Counted from the stretch's first letter, positions 16,164 through 25,346 are shown. The stretch: 64,000 bases of DNA from Mariniphaga sp040772505 (GCA_040772505.1 JAXGYA010000001.1:124001-188000), one strand, 5' to 3'. The notes: generated by a model not told the origin, from the sequence alone. Made by a program: numbers and translations.

Positions 16164-16619
16164 ATGAGAGTTGTTGTTCAAAAAGTTACCGAAGCAGCGG
16201 TCCGTGTTGACCAAAAGGAAGTTTCTTCCATTGGCAAAGGATTGCTGATTTTATTGGGTATCGAAGATGCCGATACAGACGAGGATATTGACTGGTTAGT
16301 GAAAAAAATTGTGCAATTGCGCATTTTCAATGATGAAAACGGTGTAATGAATCTGTCGGTACAGGATACCGGCGGAGATGTTCTCATTGTCAGCCAGTTT
16401 ACGCTGCATGGCAACACCAAAAAAGGAAACAGACCTTCCTATATCCGGGCATCAAAACCTGATTTTGCCATTCCTATGTATGAAAAATTTGTTCGGAAAA
16501 CAGAAGAGGTTTTGGGGAAAAAAGCGGGAACAGGAATTTTTGGCGCTATGATGGACGTTTCATTAGTTAATGAAGGGCCGGTGACACTAATAATCGATTC
16601 AAAACAGAAAGACTTTTAA
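16164..16619 (+). CDS. dtd: D-aminoacyl-tRNA deacylase
   Basis: Removes D-amino acids, and glycine from mischarged tRNA-Ala, from tRNA in the cytosol. At 151 residues it has the normal length. Conserved blocks are MRVVVQKVTEAAV at the start, VSQFTLHGNTKKGNRPSY (the SQxTL active-site motif), and NEGPVTLIID at the end, where the usual NxGPVT motif is intact. The MazG-like gene follows 37 bp downstream on the same strand, so two quality-control enzymes share a transcript. I saw no exact promoter element in the gap shared with the divergent mutL operon. Confidence 0.96.
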   Translation: MRVVVQKVTEAAVRVDQKEVSSIGKGLLILLGIEDADTDEDIDWLVKKIVQLRIFNDENGVMNLSVQDTGGDVLIVSQFTLHGNTKKGNRPSYIRASKPDFAIPMYEKFVRKTEEVLGKKAGTGIFGAMMDVSLVNEGPVTLIIDSKQKDF

Positions 16620-16656
16620 CGGGCAGCTTTCTCCCGGAAAAAAAATCCGATAAATT

Positions 16657-17001
16657 ATGACAAAAGAGAATATTTCATTGGCTGAGGTTCAGCAGCAGGT
16701 GGATAACTGGATAAAAACCACAGGAGTACGCTATTTCAGCGAGCTGACCAATATGGCTGTTTTAACGGAAGAGGTGGGTGAGCTGGCGCGAATCATGGCA
16801 CGAAAATTTGGCGACCAGTCATTCAAGGAATCGGATAAAAATTATGATCTTGCCGATGAAATGGCAGATATTCTCTGGGTGCTTGCTTCTCTTGCAAACC
16901 AAACCGGCGTAGATTTAACCGAAGCTTTCCGAAAAAATTTGGAAAAGAAAAACACCCGCGATAGGGAGCGCCACCGAAAGAACCGTAAATTGCGCAAATA
17001 G
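16657..17001 (+). CDS. MazG-like nucleotide pyrophosphohydrolase
   Basis: A small all-alpha NTP pyrophosphohydrolase of 114 residues, likely removing non-canonical nucleoside triphosphates to monophosphate and pyrophosphate. The metal-binding motifs of the MazG fold are visible: LTEEVGELARIMARKFG (EExxE) and DLADEMADILWVLASLA (ExxD). It has one MazG domain, unlike the two-domain E. coli MazG, and ends in a very basic tail of about 15 residues. It follows dtd closely, so it is likely co-transcribed. Its true substrate cannot be told from sequence. Confidence 0.88.
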   Translation: MTKENISLAEVQQQVDNWIKTTGVRYFSELTNMAVLTEEVGELARIMARKFGDQSFKESDKNYDLADEMADILWVLASLANQTGVDLTEAFRKNLEKKNTRDRERHRKNRKLRK

Positions 17002-17140
17002 CAATGCTGAAAACAGTTGTAAAAACTGGTAAAAGTTTTATGAAACGACCATGTAGAAATGCTTCACAAACAAGCATAATTAAAATGAGGGAGTTACATC
17101 CAATACCTTTGAAAACTTTTAATTTTAATTGGATGAAATA

Positions 17141-18070
17141 TTATTCCGTTTCCCCGGGAAAATAGAGCCACACGATATCATGCATAGTATAAAGCAGATA
17201 CTGATCTCTGTAATACACCAGAATAGGGCTTGAGTGGTCGCCCTCCACAATCGGATTGCCGGGATATTTTTCCCAGTTTATTAAATCTTCCGACACCGCT
17301 ACGTTGGAAGTCCAGATGGACCTCTTTTCGGTTTTTACCCCGAGGGGGATGGCGTTTCCATGGTAATACATATAGTATCTATCTTTATATTTAATGATTT
17401 GGTTGGCAGCCACTGCACCAAAATCATACTCATCCGGCCCGGGTCTCAAAACCGGTTCGTCCTGAACGTTTGTCCAGGTGAGCTTGTCATCTGACTTTGC
17501 CAGCCAGATTGCATCATCATTACGTTCGTAAAACAGGTACCACTGTCCGTTTTCAATCCATATCACGGGCGTTCCGTAAGGAGCAGACAAAGTATCGCCC
17601 CGGGTTGTGATGATGGTTAAATCCCCCTGCTCAGTCCAGTTGATTCCGTCAGGCGAAGTCAGAAAGTGTGCCACATCATTTTCCCCTTCGGCAAACATAT
17701 AATAGGTGCCATCATCTTTAATGACAAACATATCTTCCGTCCATTTTGCATCAAAAACGGGATTGTTGCTGTGCCGGCTCCAGTTTATTCCGTCGATTGA
17801 GGTGGCATAACCCAGATACTTAGGATCTTCGCTGCCGCCGTTATAACCGGAATACCACATTTTAAAAATTCCCTCTTCGTGCAGGATATATCCCCGCTCA
17901 CGAATTTTGTCATCCCATGTGTCCGATTTGGTTCCGCTGAATACGGGATTGTTTTCAAAAGGTTTAAAGCTAACCATCTCCGGGGGAAATTTTTCCGTCT
18001 CCCTTTTTGGACTATGACAACTTATCACCGTGAAAACCAGTACAGAAATCAAGAAATATAATGTTCGCAT
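17141..18070 (-). CDS. five-bladed beta-propeller glycosidase-like lipoprotein
   Basis: The 309-residue protein starts with a lipoprotein signal (hydrophobic core, then VISC with Cys18 as the lipidation site). The remainder is a five-bladed propeller with repeated blade motifs such as YLGYATSIDGINW, HFLTSPDGINWTE and AVSEDLINWEKYPGNP. This belongs with the GH43/GH32/GH130-like superfamily annotated as glycosidases or glycosylases. The blade pattern is clear, but I cannot assign the catalytic acids or a substrate. It is probably anchored in the membrane and acts on a plant or microbial glycan. It stands alone with its own promoter and no SusC/SusD genes nearby. Confidence 0.75.
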   Translation of the reverse strand: MRTLYFLISVLVFTVISCHSPKRETEKFPPEMVSFKPFENNPVFSGTKSDTWDDKIRERGYILHEEGIFKMWYSGYNGGSEDPKYLGYATSIDGINWSRHSNNPVFDAKWTEDMFVIKDDGTYYMFAEGENDVAHFLTSPDGINWTEQGDLTIITTRGDTLSAPYGTPVIWIENGQWYLFYERNDDAIWLAKSDDKLTWTNVQDEPVLRPGPDEYDFGAVAANQIIKYKDRYYMYYHGNAIPLGVKTEKRSIWTSNVAVSEDLINWEKYPGNPIVEGDHSSPILVYYRDQYLLYTMHDIVWLYFPGETE

Positions 18071-18103
18071 ACGATAAACGGTTTTTTATGATGTATAAAA
18101 AAC

Positions 18104-18111
18104 CAAAAATA
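18104..18111 (-). promoter_or_regulatory. putative -7 promoter element for the propeller lipoprotein gene
   Basis: Minus strand TATTTTTG, exact TAnnTTTG match, ending 33 bp before the ATG at 18070. Confidence 0.45.
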
Positions 18112-18262
18112 TAAAAATAGTGTTGAAACAGTGCAATTGTTGAGCTAAATGGACTAAAGTAAATCTCAAAGCCCTGATTTCCCCGTTGCCATTGGCTTTT
18201 TTCTTTGCAAAAGTGAGATTTAGAACCGGCATGCTATATTATGTTTTATACGTTCAAAATGT

Positions 18263-18270
18263 TATATTTG
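18263..18270 (+). promoter_or_regulatory. putative -7 promoter element for the MEMO1-AMMECR1 gene
   Basis: TATATTTG, exact TAnnTTTG match, ending 39 bp before the ATG. A T-run around 18243-18247 is near the -33 position. Confidence 0.5.
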
Positions 18271-18309
18271 TTATCAGAAAACAATTTCACTAACAGTAAT
18301 TTATAAAAA

Positions 18310-19713
18310 ATGACCAAAAACAGAGCTCCCCGTTTTGCAGGCAAGTTTTATCCCCAAAGCGCTTCCCTTTTGCAGGAAGAGCTGGATACTCTTTTTCTTG
18401 ATGCTGCGGGGAGAGCATCTGACAAAATTCCCCGTGCAATCATTTCGCCGCATGCAGGTTATGTTTTCAGCGGACAAGTTGCTGCATCTGCATTCAGCCA
18501 GATTCCGCAGAACACTCTGTTCAAAAGAGTTTTTGTCCTTGCATCGAGCCATCGTTATTCTTTCAGCGGAGCTGCGGTTTATGGTCAGGGAAATTACATG
18601 ACGCCACTGGGCGAACTAAAAACAGACACTGAACTGGAGACCGGACTTGTTAGTTCGCACGAAGTGTTCAGGTATTATCCTGAAGCACACAATCATGAAC
18701 ACAGTTTAGAAGTGCAGCTCCCTTTTCTTCAGCACTGGCTGGGAAAGGATTTTTTGCTGGTACCCGTCATTTTGGGAACAGACAATCCCAATGACTGCAA
18801 AAAGATTGCAGAAGCCCTGAAACCCTGGTTTACGCCCGAAAATCTGTTTATAATAAGTACTGATTTCTCGCATTATCCCGGCTATGAGGATGCAGTGAAG
18901 ATTGATTTGCACACCGCCGATGCCATTTGCTCCAATAATCCCGAAAAATTGCTACATGTTATCAAAGAAAATAAAAAGAGAAAGATCCCTCAACTGGCAA
19001 CATCGCTTTGTGGCTGGACTTCGGTGCTCACCTTACTTTATCTGACACAGAACCGGAACATCCATTTCAAAAAAACTGAATACCGCAATTCGGGTGATTC
19101 CATGCCCTATGGCGACAGGAAAGAAGTAGTGGGCTACTGGGCGCTGGCTGCATACGAAACGGGCATGCCTTCTCCGATTTCGCCGGAAAAGCAAAAAGAG
19201 CTGCTGAAAATGGGGCATAATGCACTTGAACAGTATCTGAAAACCGGTAAGAGTGTCATTTCCCAATCGTCGGAATCTGATGAAATTTTTATACCGCATA
19301 CCGGAGTTTTTGTAAGCACTTATGTGAAAGGAGAATTACGCGGATGTATTGGCAGTTTTGAAGAAAACGAAATGCTGTCTGCTCAGGTGCAGCACTTAGC
19401 GGTATCCGCCGCACAGGATAGCCGGTTCAAAAAACCGGAAATTGATGATTTGGATGAAACCGAACTTGAAATATCAATTCTGTCACCTTTCCAAAAAATC
19501 CGTTCTGTTGAAGAGATTGAGCCCGGGAAACACGGGATTTATATTAAAAAGGATCTTAATTCGGGAATTTTCCTGCCACACGTGGCAGAAAGAAATGAGT
19601 GGAGCCGTGAAGAATTTTTAGGGCGCTGTTCACGCGACAAAGCCGGATTGGGCTGGGACGGCTGGAAAGAAGCAGAACTTTATGTGTTTGAGGCATTTGT
19701 GTTTAGAGGCTAA
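18310..19713 (+). CDS. AmmeMemoRadiSam system fusion: MEMO1 (protein B) plus AMMECR1 (protein A)
   Basis: Two conserved domains found in bacteria as separate AmmeMemoRadiSam proteins are joined in 467 residues. The N-terminal MEMO1 domain (about 8-285) has ISPHAGYVFSG with His48, SSHRYSFSG with His81, TDFSHYPGYEDA with His188 and SLCGWTS with Cys234, matching the putative metal or catalytic residues of the family. The AMMECR1 domain (about 290-467) has GVFVSTYVKGELRGCIGS with the signature LRGCIG at 343-348. The third partner, a radical SAM enzyme, is not in the window. The biochemical role is unknown; recent work on human MEMO1 suggests iron handling. It converges on recO with an 11-bp overlap. 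Confidence 0.93.
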   Translation: MTKNRAPRFAGKFYPQSASLLQEELDTLFLDAAGRASDKIPRAIISPHAGYVFSGQVAASAFSQIPQNTLFKRVFVLASSHRYSFSGAAVYGQGNYMTPLGELKTDTELETGLVSSHEVFRYYPEAHNHEHSLEVQLPFLQHWLGKDFLLVPVILGTDNPNDCKKIAEALKPWFTPENLFIISTDFSHYPGYEDAVKIDLHTADAICSNNPEKLLHVIKENKKRKIPQLATSLCGWTSVLTLLYLTQNRNIHFKKTEYRNSGDSMPYGDRKEVVGYWALAAYETGMPSPISPEKQKELLKMGHNALEQYLKTGKSVISQSSESDEIFIPHTGVFVSTYVKGELRGCIGSFEENEMLSAQVQHLAVSAAQDSRFKKPEIDDLDETELEISILSPFQKIRSVEEIEPGKHGIYIKKDLNSGIFLPHVAERNEWSREEFLGRCSRDKAGLGWDGWKEAELYVFEAFVFRG

Positions 19714-20431
19714 ACACCTCATTTAATATCTTCAGTGATCTGATTTCGCCCAAGTGCTCAAAATGAAGCTGATAATATTCCACAAGCCCGGAGGTCAGGT
19801 ATATCCGCATTTTTCTGGAAATATGCAATTTGCCGAGATCGTGAAGTTTTAATCCGGCCAAAATGCATAGTACTTCGGTTGCCTCTTTGTTCAGGAAAAA
19901 GGGGTGCGGAGGTTCATGGGCAACCACCGTTCCCCTGCGCATATCAAACAGACCGTAAACACCGGTTTTTGGGATACCGGGCAAAAACCCAAGATATTCG
20001 GTGAGGTGAAACAGAAACCAGAGATGAAAATTTGATTTGCCGCTTTCTGTTAAATCAAAAAAGAGCAGTGCATTTTGGATGAATTCAAACAATTCGGGAT
20101 AGCTCTCCTCTTCACGAAGCGTTTTGTTTAAGATTTCGGTAAGAAACAGAGCTTGTGCCGATTTGGTAACATCATAAGGAATGTTCTGATAAACAGGCTG
20201 ATTGCGTATTTCCTTGATACGTTGCACTTCGCGTGTCTCCTTTTGGTAAAAAACCAGTTCTGTGAGAAATAGCGGCTGCAAAATTCCGCGATGGCTTTTC
20301 TTTTTTTTGCCTTGAGAAATATTGAGAATAAACGCCTGTCGTCCTGAAGCTTTGGTGTAAATATTAACGATTACGGAGTTTTCGCCGTATTTAATCTGAT
20401 GCAAAATAATTCCCTGTGTTGAAACTAGCAT
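19703..20431 (-). CDS. recO: DNA repair protein RecO
   Basis: RecO works with RecF and RecR to load RecA at single-strand gaps. At 242 residues it has the normal length. The N-terminal OB fold (about 1-80) begins STQGIILHQIKYGENSVIVNIYT, and the helical C-terminal domain includes LTEILNKTLREEES and FLPGIP. The zinc-cysteine cluster of many RecO proteins is not evident. It begins three bases after the porZ-like gene in transcription order is reversed: recO is first, porZ's ATG lies upstream of it, so porZ is transcribed first and recO follows only 3 bp after its stop. Its 3' end overlaps the MEMO1-AMMECR1 gene by 11 bp. Confidence 0.93.
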   Translation of the reverse strand: MLVSTQGIILHQIKYGENSVIVNIYTKASGRQAFILNISQGKKKKSHRGILQPLFLTELVFYQKETREVQRIKEIRNQPVYQNIPYDVTKSAQALFLTEILNKTLREEESYPELFEFIQNALLFFDLTESGKSNFHLWFLFHLTEYLGFLPGIPKTGVYGLFDMRRGTVVAHEPPHPFFLNKEATEVLCILAGLKLHDLGKLHISRKMRIYLTSGLVEYYQLHFEHLGEIRSLKILNEVFSL

Positions 20432-20434
20432 TTT

Positions 20435-22747
20435 TTAATGGATAAACAACAATTTTTCAATATGCGTCTCTTCACCGAATTTATCAGTGCAAAAAACCAG
20501 ATAGACACCTGTTTTTACGCGGTTCCCACTTAAGTTTTTGCCGTTCCACACCGCCTGACCACCCAGGGAAGTAGTCTGATAAACCAGATTTCCGGTTATG
20601 TCGGTTATCTTCACATCGGTACTTTCAACCAATCCGGTGATGATTACCGGTCCATCCCAGGTTTCTCTCACTGGATTTGGATAGACATACACATCTGAAA
20701 AAACTTTATTGGGAGCAACGGCATCACCCTGATAGGAAACGATTCCTGCATAGGTTCCGATAAAAACCTCTCCGGTCTTCTCATTGATTGCCAGGGATGT
20801 TATATTGTCGGAAATCAGCGGACTGTTGCCGGTGGTGAAGTGCTGAATCTCTTTTTCGCCATTCTCTGAAACTAAATAAACCCCCGAATTGCTGGTACCC
20901 AACCATTTCCGGTTTGCGCCGTCAACGGCTATTGCGGTAACGTTTTCAGTGCCTAACAGCCGGTGATATAACCCGTCATTGAGGTCAAGCCCGGGCTGTG
21001 AAGCATAAAATTTTTCACTCTCCCATATGCGCTCGGGGCTGGAATAAACAGCTACTCCTTTCGTAGTGCCAATCCAGATGGCGCCTTTCAAATCCTCGAC
21101 AATTGACAAAATATCATTCATCCGGTTAAATTCTTCGTGCACCCCGTTGTTGAAATAGGAGGTAACAAGCAATCGTTTTTTTTGCTTACCGGTTTTGTCA
21201 ACCACATAGGCATCATTCCCGCCCTGCAGAATAATCCATTTGTCATCATTTTTTGTAACTAACAAATCGCCGATTTTATAATTGTTTGCCACTTCAGGCA
21301 GGGTGATTCCCTCCCACTTTTTATCGGGCGTGAATTTCAGCAAATTTACGGCAACTTCAGAATTGGTGAGCCACAGGTTTCCTTCGGAGTCGAAGTCCAT
21401 TCCGCCGATTCTGACATAAGGCGCATTGGGACTGCCCGGCAGGGCAGTTGCAAGGGGACTGTTGTGGTTCTCATAGCGATACATCAGTTCATCATTTTCA
21501 AATTCCAGAAGACCTCCGCCCCAGCTTGCGGCAAAAAAGTGATTTTCATTTTTCGGATCTACGGCAATCCTGTGAATGTTATGATACTCATCCATTTGTG
21601 GAAACTCATTTTTTGAAAAATGGCTCCAGCGGTTGTTGCTGAACCGCGAAAATCGTGGGGCAATCCAACCGGTTTTGTTTCCAGGTGTTACCCACAGTGC
21701 CGATCCAATTTGGTGAAGGGAAAAGATGGTGTTGTCAATGGGCCCCGAATAGGTGATGCGCTCATAATTATTATTTGAGTGCCTGATGAAAGATTGGCTT
21801 TCGTCAGCAATCCAGGTTGTTCCATCAGCAGACAAGGCAACGCTAAGGGGATCAATGGAAGAAACTTCCTTGTCAGGAAACCGGTAGTTGGTGATATGGC
21901 GGCTGATATTATGATTTCCATCCACAATAAAAATCTGACGGCGGCTGGCGATGGTGAGATAATTTCCGTTTACCTGCATATCTGCGGCAAACTTGATCTC
22001 CCTTCGATAGGGCTCCCAGCTTCCCCCGTTCAGAACGTACATTTCATCTTCAAACCAGGTTCCGGGAGTGTAGTTGGCAATGATTTTCCCGGCATGAAAA
22101 GCCAGATGATTGAATTTACCATTCGCACGGGGAATATTTTCAATACGTTTCCACGAATTGAAATCGAGCAAATTGCTGTTGTGCCTGTCTGCCCTTAAAA
22201 TCCCGTTGTCTGTTGCCGCATAAAGATATTCTGAATCGGCTTCCACATCGTTAACCGACATATAGCCTGCGCTTTCACCAATAATATAGGTGTCTTTCAC
22301 CTCCTGCTTTTGCAAATTTAAAACCACAATTCCAAAGCTGCACGCCAGATAGGCTTCATTGTCGATGATTGAAATTCCATTGATATTTTTTCCGGTAATC
22401 TGCTTGCGTTTGATATCGGGGAGATTGACAATTTTCTTTTCAAAAATCAAGTCAATGTTGCAGTTTTTGTAGGCAACAATCAGCACTTTGTTTTCTTCGC
22501 TCCACTCAATGGTCTGGATTTCGAAATCTGACAGGTCTGCTGTTTTCGAAAGTTTGTTTATGCTGTTGTCGCGGGTGTCATAAAAGATGATGCCGCCACC
22601 GGTGGCACAATACACTTTATCCGGCGAGAGTGCAATTTTTGATGCGCGAGCATAGGACAAATAATCCTGCCAGCTCCCTTGCCGGTGTTGTGCATAGGTG
22701 ATGTTTGTAAAAAGCAGAGTAATAACGGCAAGTATAATTTTTTTCAT
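20435..22747 (-). CDS. porZ: PorZ-like type IX secretion beta-propeller protein
   Basis: PorZ is a surface protein of the type IX secretion system that helps the attachment complex deliver cargo to LPS. From the ATG at 22747 the product has 770 residues, close to Porphyromonas PorZ. It has a Sec signal peptide ending TYAQ, two beta-propellers built of repeats such as IWIGTTKGVAVYSS, KWLGTSNSGVYLVS and VFIGTYAGIVSYQ, and a C-terminal type IX sorting domain beginning VYVYPNPV and ending in a YLVFCTD...KLLFIH pattern. A GTG two codons upstream is possible but less likely. A generic two-component-type propeller protein is the alternative; whole-protein layout favours PorZ. It is three bases from recO, so they are surely co-transcribed. 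Confidence 0.82.
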   Translation of the reverse strand: MKKIILAVITLLFTNITYAQHRQGSWQDYLSYARASKIALSPDKVYCATGGGIIFYDTRDNSINKLSKTADLSDFEIQTIEWSEENKVLIVAYKNCNIDLIFEKKIVNLPDIKRKQITGKNINGISIIDNEAYLACSFGIVVLNLQKQEVKDTYIIGESAGYMSVNDVEADSEYLYAATDNGILRADRHNSNLLDFNSWKRIENIPRANGKFNHLAFHAGKIIANYTPGTWFEDEMYVLNGGSWEPYRREIKFAADMQVNGNYLTIASRRQIFIVDGNHNISRHITNYRFPDKEVSSIDPLSVALSADGTTWIADESQSFIRHSNNNYERITYSGPIDNTIFSLHQIGSALWVTPGNKTGWIAPRFSRFSNNRWSHFSKNEFPQMDEYHNIHRIAVDPKNENHFFAASWGGGLLEFENDELMYRYENHNSPLATALPGSPNAPYVRIGGMDFDSEGNLWLTNSEVAVNLLKFTPDKKWEGITLPEVANNYKIGDLLVTKNDDKWIILQGGNDAYVVDKTGKQKKRLLVTSYFNNGVHEEFNRMNDILSIVEDLKGAIWIGTTKGVAVYSSPERIWESEKFYASQPGLDLNDGLYHRLLGTENVTAIAVDGANRKWLGTSNSGVYLVSENGEKEIQHFTTGNSPLISDNITSLAINEKTGEVFIGTYAGIVSYQGDAVAPNKVFSDVYVYPNPVRETWDGPVIITGLVESTDVKITDITGNLVYQTTSLGGQAVWNGKNLSGNRVKTGVYLVFCTDKFGEETHIEKLLFIH

Positions 22748-22902
22748 ATTCACTTTTTCTCAATTCATTAGATAAACGAAACTCCCTTTCATTTATTTTA
22801 ACGGGTGAACGGGCAGGGGTTTTTGCTCTAACGGCAATGTAAAATTTTGTTTCTCTTTAAACACCCAACTTTCAAAGCAAATGAAAAATGACCATAAAAG
22901 TG

Positions 22903-23484
22903 TCATTCATGCAATTCTTTTAAATAACCTGTCAGTTTTTTCACTGCTCTTGCCCGGTGGCTGATTTGATTTTTTTCATCGAGGCTCATTTCAGCAAAGG
23001 TTTTTTGGCTGCCATTAGGTAAAAAAACAGGGTCGTAGCCAAAGCCGGTATTCCCTCTTTTTTCGGTGATGATTTCACCTTCAACAATTCCTTCAAACAA
23101 TCTCTCTTCACCGTTAATCACCAATGAAATCACCGTTCGAAAACGTGCCTTCCGGTTCTTCTCGTCTTTTAGCTTCCCGAGGAGCTTATCCATATTTGCC
23201 TGCGAATCTTTGGCTTCGCCGGCATAACGTGCCGATAAAACTCCGGGCTCTCCGTTCAGCGCTTCAACCTCAAGTCCTGTGTCGTCAGCAAAACAGGAAT
23301 ATCCATATTTTTCATAAATGAAAAATGCCTTTTGTCTGGCATTTTCGTCAAGTGTGGAGTGGTCTTCGGGAATTTCTGCATTGCATCCGATTTCCTTCAG
23401 GCTCAACAACTCAAAGCTGTTGCCTAAGATTGCCTGTATTTCCTCTAATTTGTGCTGATTATTTGTTGCAAATACTAATTTCAT
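22903..23484 (-). CDS. rdgB: dITP/XTP pyrophosphatase (HAM1 family)
   Basis: Hydrolyses dITP, ITP and XTP to monophosphates, keeping deaminated purines out of DNA and RNA. The 193-residue product begins MKLVFATNNQHKLEEIQ, the family start containing the nucleotide-binding SxNxxKxxE-like block (here TNNQHKLEE). Further blocks are FADDTGLEVEALNGEPGVLSARYAG, GNTGFGYDPVF and SHRARAVKKL. I chose the ATG at 23484; a GTG one codon upstream is in frame. It lies upstream of porZ-recO on the same strand with a gap of 155 bp. Confidence 0.96.
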   Translation of the reverse strand: MKLVFATNNQHKLEEIQAILGNSFELLSLKEIGCNAEIPEDHSTLDENARQKAFFIYEKYGYSCFADDTGLEVEALNGEPGVLSARYAGEAKDSQANMDKLLGKLKDEKNRKARFRTVISLVINGEERLFEGIVEGEIITEKRGNTGFGYDPVFLPNGSQKTFAEMSLDEKNQISHRARAVKKLTGYLKELHE

Positions 23485-23660
23485 CACTATTGTTTCGCGT
23501 AAAAGTAGATAAAAATCCTATTTTCAGAAATTTAATTTTCATCCGGGAACAAGCTTTGAAAACACTTATTCACATACACCTGTGAATAAATATATCCTGC
23601 GAATGGAATCAATTCATTTCTGAATTTATTAACTTCGCATCAATTGAAAAATTAAAAATT

Positions 23661-24401
23661 ATGCCCTATCGTCGATTGCCAACCACCGACAAAGCCAGGC
23701 TCCGCGCCCTGGATGCAGCTCTGAACATGGCCTCCAAAAGAGAGGAACGCAAGCTGGCTTTCAGTAAATCCACAGTTCTTGAATTGAAAGAGGTAAAAAC
23801 AAACTTTGAGAACCATCTCAGACAGTATGAGTTTGATATGCAAATAGAATCGGAGCGAAGCGCAGACTACAAAGCGGCTTTTGAAAAGGCAAGATTGTAT
23901 GTTTCCCATTTTATTCAGGTGCTTTACATGAATATTGAGCGGGAGGAGTTGAAAGAAGAAGTGCTTATGTTTTACGGACTTGAGCACTTGGAAAGAAAAA
24001 TTCCGCAGTTGAGTGCAGAGCAGGAAATTTTGGAGTGGGGAAAAAAAGTGATGCAGGGTGAACAGAAAAGATTGGAGAAAGGGGGAAGCCCGATTTACAA
24101 TCCCTCTATTGCATTGGTTAAGGTGAATGTGGAAAATTTTTACGAAGCGGCTGTTTTTCAGAAAAATCTGAAGCGCAACACATTGAGGAGCTATGAAAAA
24201 ATGCAGCTACTGCGCCGCGATACCAATAATTTCATCAGCAAGCTCTGGACAGAAATCGAGGATAATGTTGAAAATATTACTCCCCGGCAAAAGCGCCAGC
24301 GCGCTGAGGAGTATGGTGTCGTGTATGTCTATCGCCGTAACGAAAAGAAAAGAATCCGTTCCGAAGGGATTCAGGTCGATTTGCTGTTTGACTTCAATTA
24401 A
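23661..24401 (+). CDS. conserved Bacteroidota protein of unknown function
   Basis: I do not recognise a named family. The 246-residue protein has no signal peptide or membrane segment, is rich in Glu, Lys and Arg, and looks mainly alpha-helical for about 200 residues. It has a basic start (MPYRRLPTTDKARLRALDAA) that resembles nucleic-acid-binding or ribosome-associated proteins, and a short C-terminal stretch GVVYVYRRNEKKRIRSEGIQVDLLFDF that looks like beta-strands. Its start has a near-consensus TAACTTCG about 23 bp upstream, one mismatch from TAnnTTTG. It is monocistronic and overlaps the end of the CPBP protease gene by 4 bp tail to tail. Normal composition and context suggest a real core gene. 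Confidence 0.75.
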   Translation: MPYRRLPTTDKARLRALDAALNMASKREERKLAFSKSTVLELKEVKTNFENHLRQYEFDMQIESERSADYKAAFEKARLYVSHFIQVLYMNIEREELKEEVLMFYGLEHLERKIPQLSAEQEILEWGKKVMQGEQKRLEKGGSPIYNPSIALVKVNVENFYEAAVFQKNLKRNTLRSYEKMQLLRRDTNNFISKLWTEIEDNVENITPRQKRQRAEEYGVVYVYRRNEKKRIRSEGIQVDLLFDFN

Positions 24402-25330
24402 GGAAGTACAAGTTTTTCATTCCGGTTCTCATTTCTTATCAGAAGCAAGAGCAGTAGAACCAGCGCCAGGCTTATCGCTGCCAGATAGTAGCTTCCGGGT
24501 GATGAACCAATATCTTCAAATTCCGGAGCCAACAGCCCTTTGTCAATCATATGGATGCCGATTACTGAAATTGCATTGAAAAAGATGTGGGCAATGACAG
24601 GCAGCCACATGGAACCACTCCACACCAGCAGGTATCCGAACATTACGCCAAGAAGCATGCGTGGCACAAACCCGTAAAACTGCATATGCAGGGCACTGAA
24701 AAGAATCGCCGAAATCCAGACTCCCCAATGATGACTACGGGTCCAACTGGTGAAAATACGCTGAATCACTCCGCGAAAAAGGAGCTCCTCGCCAATACCC
24801 GCTAAAACGGCAATCATAAATAAGTTAAAGAGCAGTCCGCCAATTGAATCTACTTTTAAAAACACCTCCAGAAGAGCGGCGGCTCTTTCTTCTGCATTTT
24901 TCATCCATACTTCAAGGTTCTCGAGAGATGCTGGGAACTGCATCCGGGAGTTCCATCCGGCAATGAAATTGACAAAAGGCAGAGAGAAAAAGACCAATGC
25001 CACAACCATCAGCACCGAAGGTGAAGCAGATTTCTTGTTCAGTAGAAGATATTCTGCAACATGACCATGAAATAACCATGCCAACACAAGGGAGGGCACT
25101 ATAAAAAGGCCAAAAGACTGAGTTATCTGAAAATATTTTAAAACTCGAATGCTTTCCGGATCACTTAAGTCGGCTATCCCTGTAATCTGAAGCAGGGAAT
25201 CGGTTCCAAAGAGGGGCATAGCCAGCAGCATGGACAGGAGCATAAAGGAAAAAAAAATTACCAGAATCACAAACCCTGAAAACAGGAGTTGTGGGAACGG
25301 TTTCATCCCCCGAAAGGCAGTTATTTGCAT
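24398..25330 (-). CDS. CPBP family intramembrane metalloprotease (CAAX-like)
   Basis: Integral membrane protein of the CAAX protease / bacteriocin-processing (Abi) family. From the ATG at 25330 it has 310 residues with about eight membrane segments. The catalytic motifs are in order: GIGEELLFRGVIQR (EExxxR), FSALHMQFYG (FxxxH), and AHIFFNAISV (HxxxN). The substrate is unknown; relatives process prenylated or bacteriocin peptides, or give immunity. An in-frame start at 25408 would add 26 residues, but a TATCTTTG promoter lies between the two, so 25330 is preferred. The gene overlaps the unknown gene on the other strand by 4 bp. Confidence 0.9.
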   Translation of the reverse strand: MQITAFRGMKPFPQLLFSGFVILVIFFSFMLLSMLLAMPLFGTDSLLQITGIADLSDPESIRVLKYFQITQSFGLFIVPSLVLAWLFHGHVAEYLLLNKKSASPSVLMVVALVFFSLPFVNFIAGWNSRMQFPASLENLEVWMKNAEERAAALLEVFLKVDSIGGLLFNLFMIAVLAGIGEELLFRGVIQRIFTSWTRSHHWGVWISAILFSALHMQFYGFVPRMLLGVMFGYLLVWSGSMWLPVIAHIFFNAISVIGIHMIDKGLLAPEFEDIGSSPGSYYLAAISLALVLLLLLLIRNENRNEKLVLP

Positions 25331-25346
25331 TTTGAAAATTTTTGGG

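Noticed and set aside
23661..24401. Phage or defence gene
   Set aside because: Tail-to-tail with a CPBP protease invited the idea, but no phage, toxin-antitoxin or restriction neighbour exists and the local context is housekeeping.
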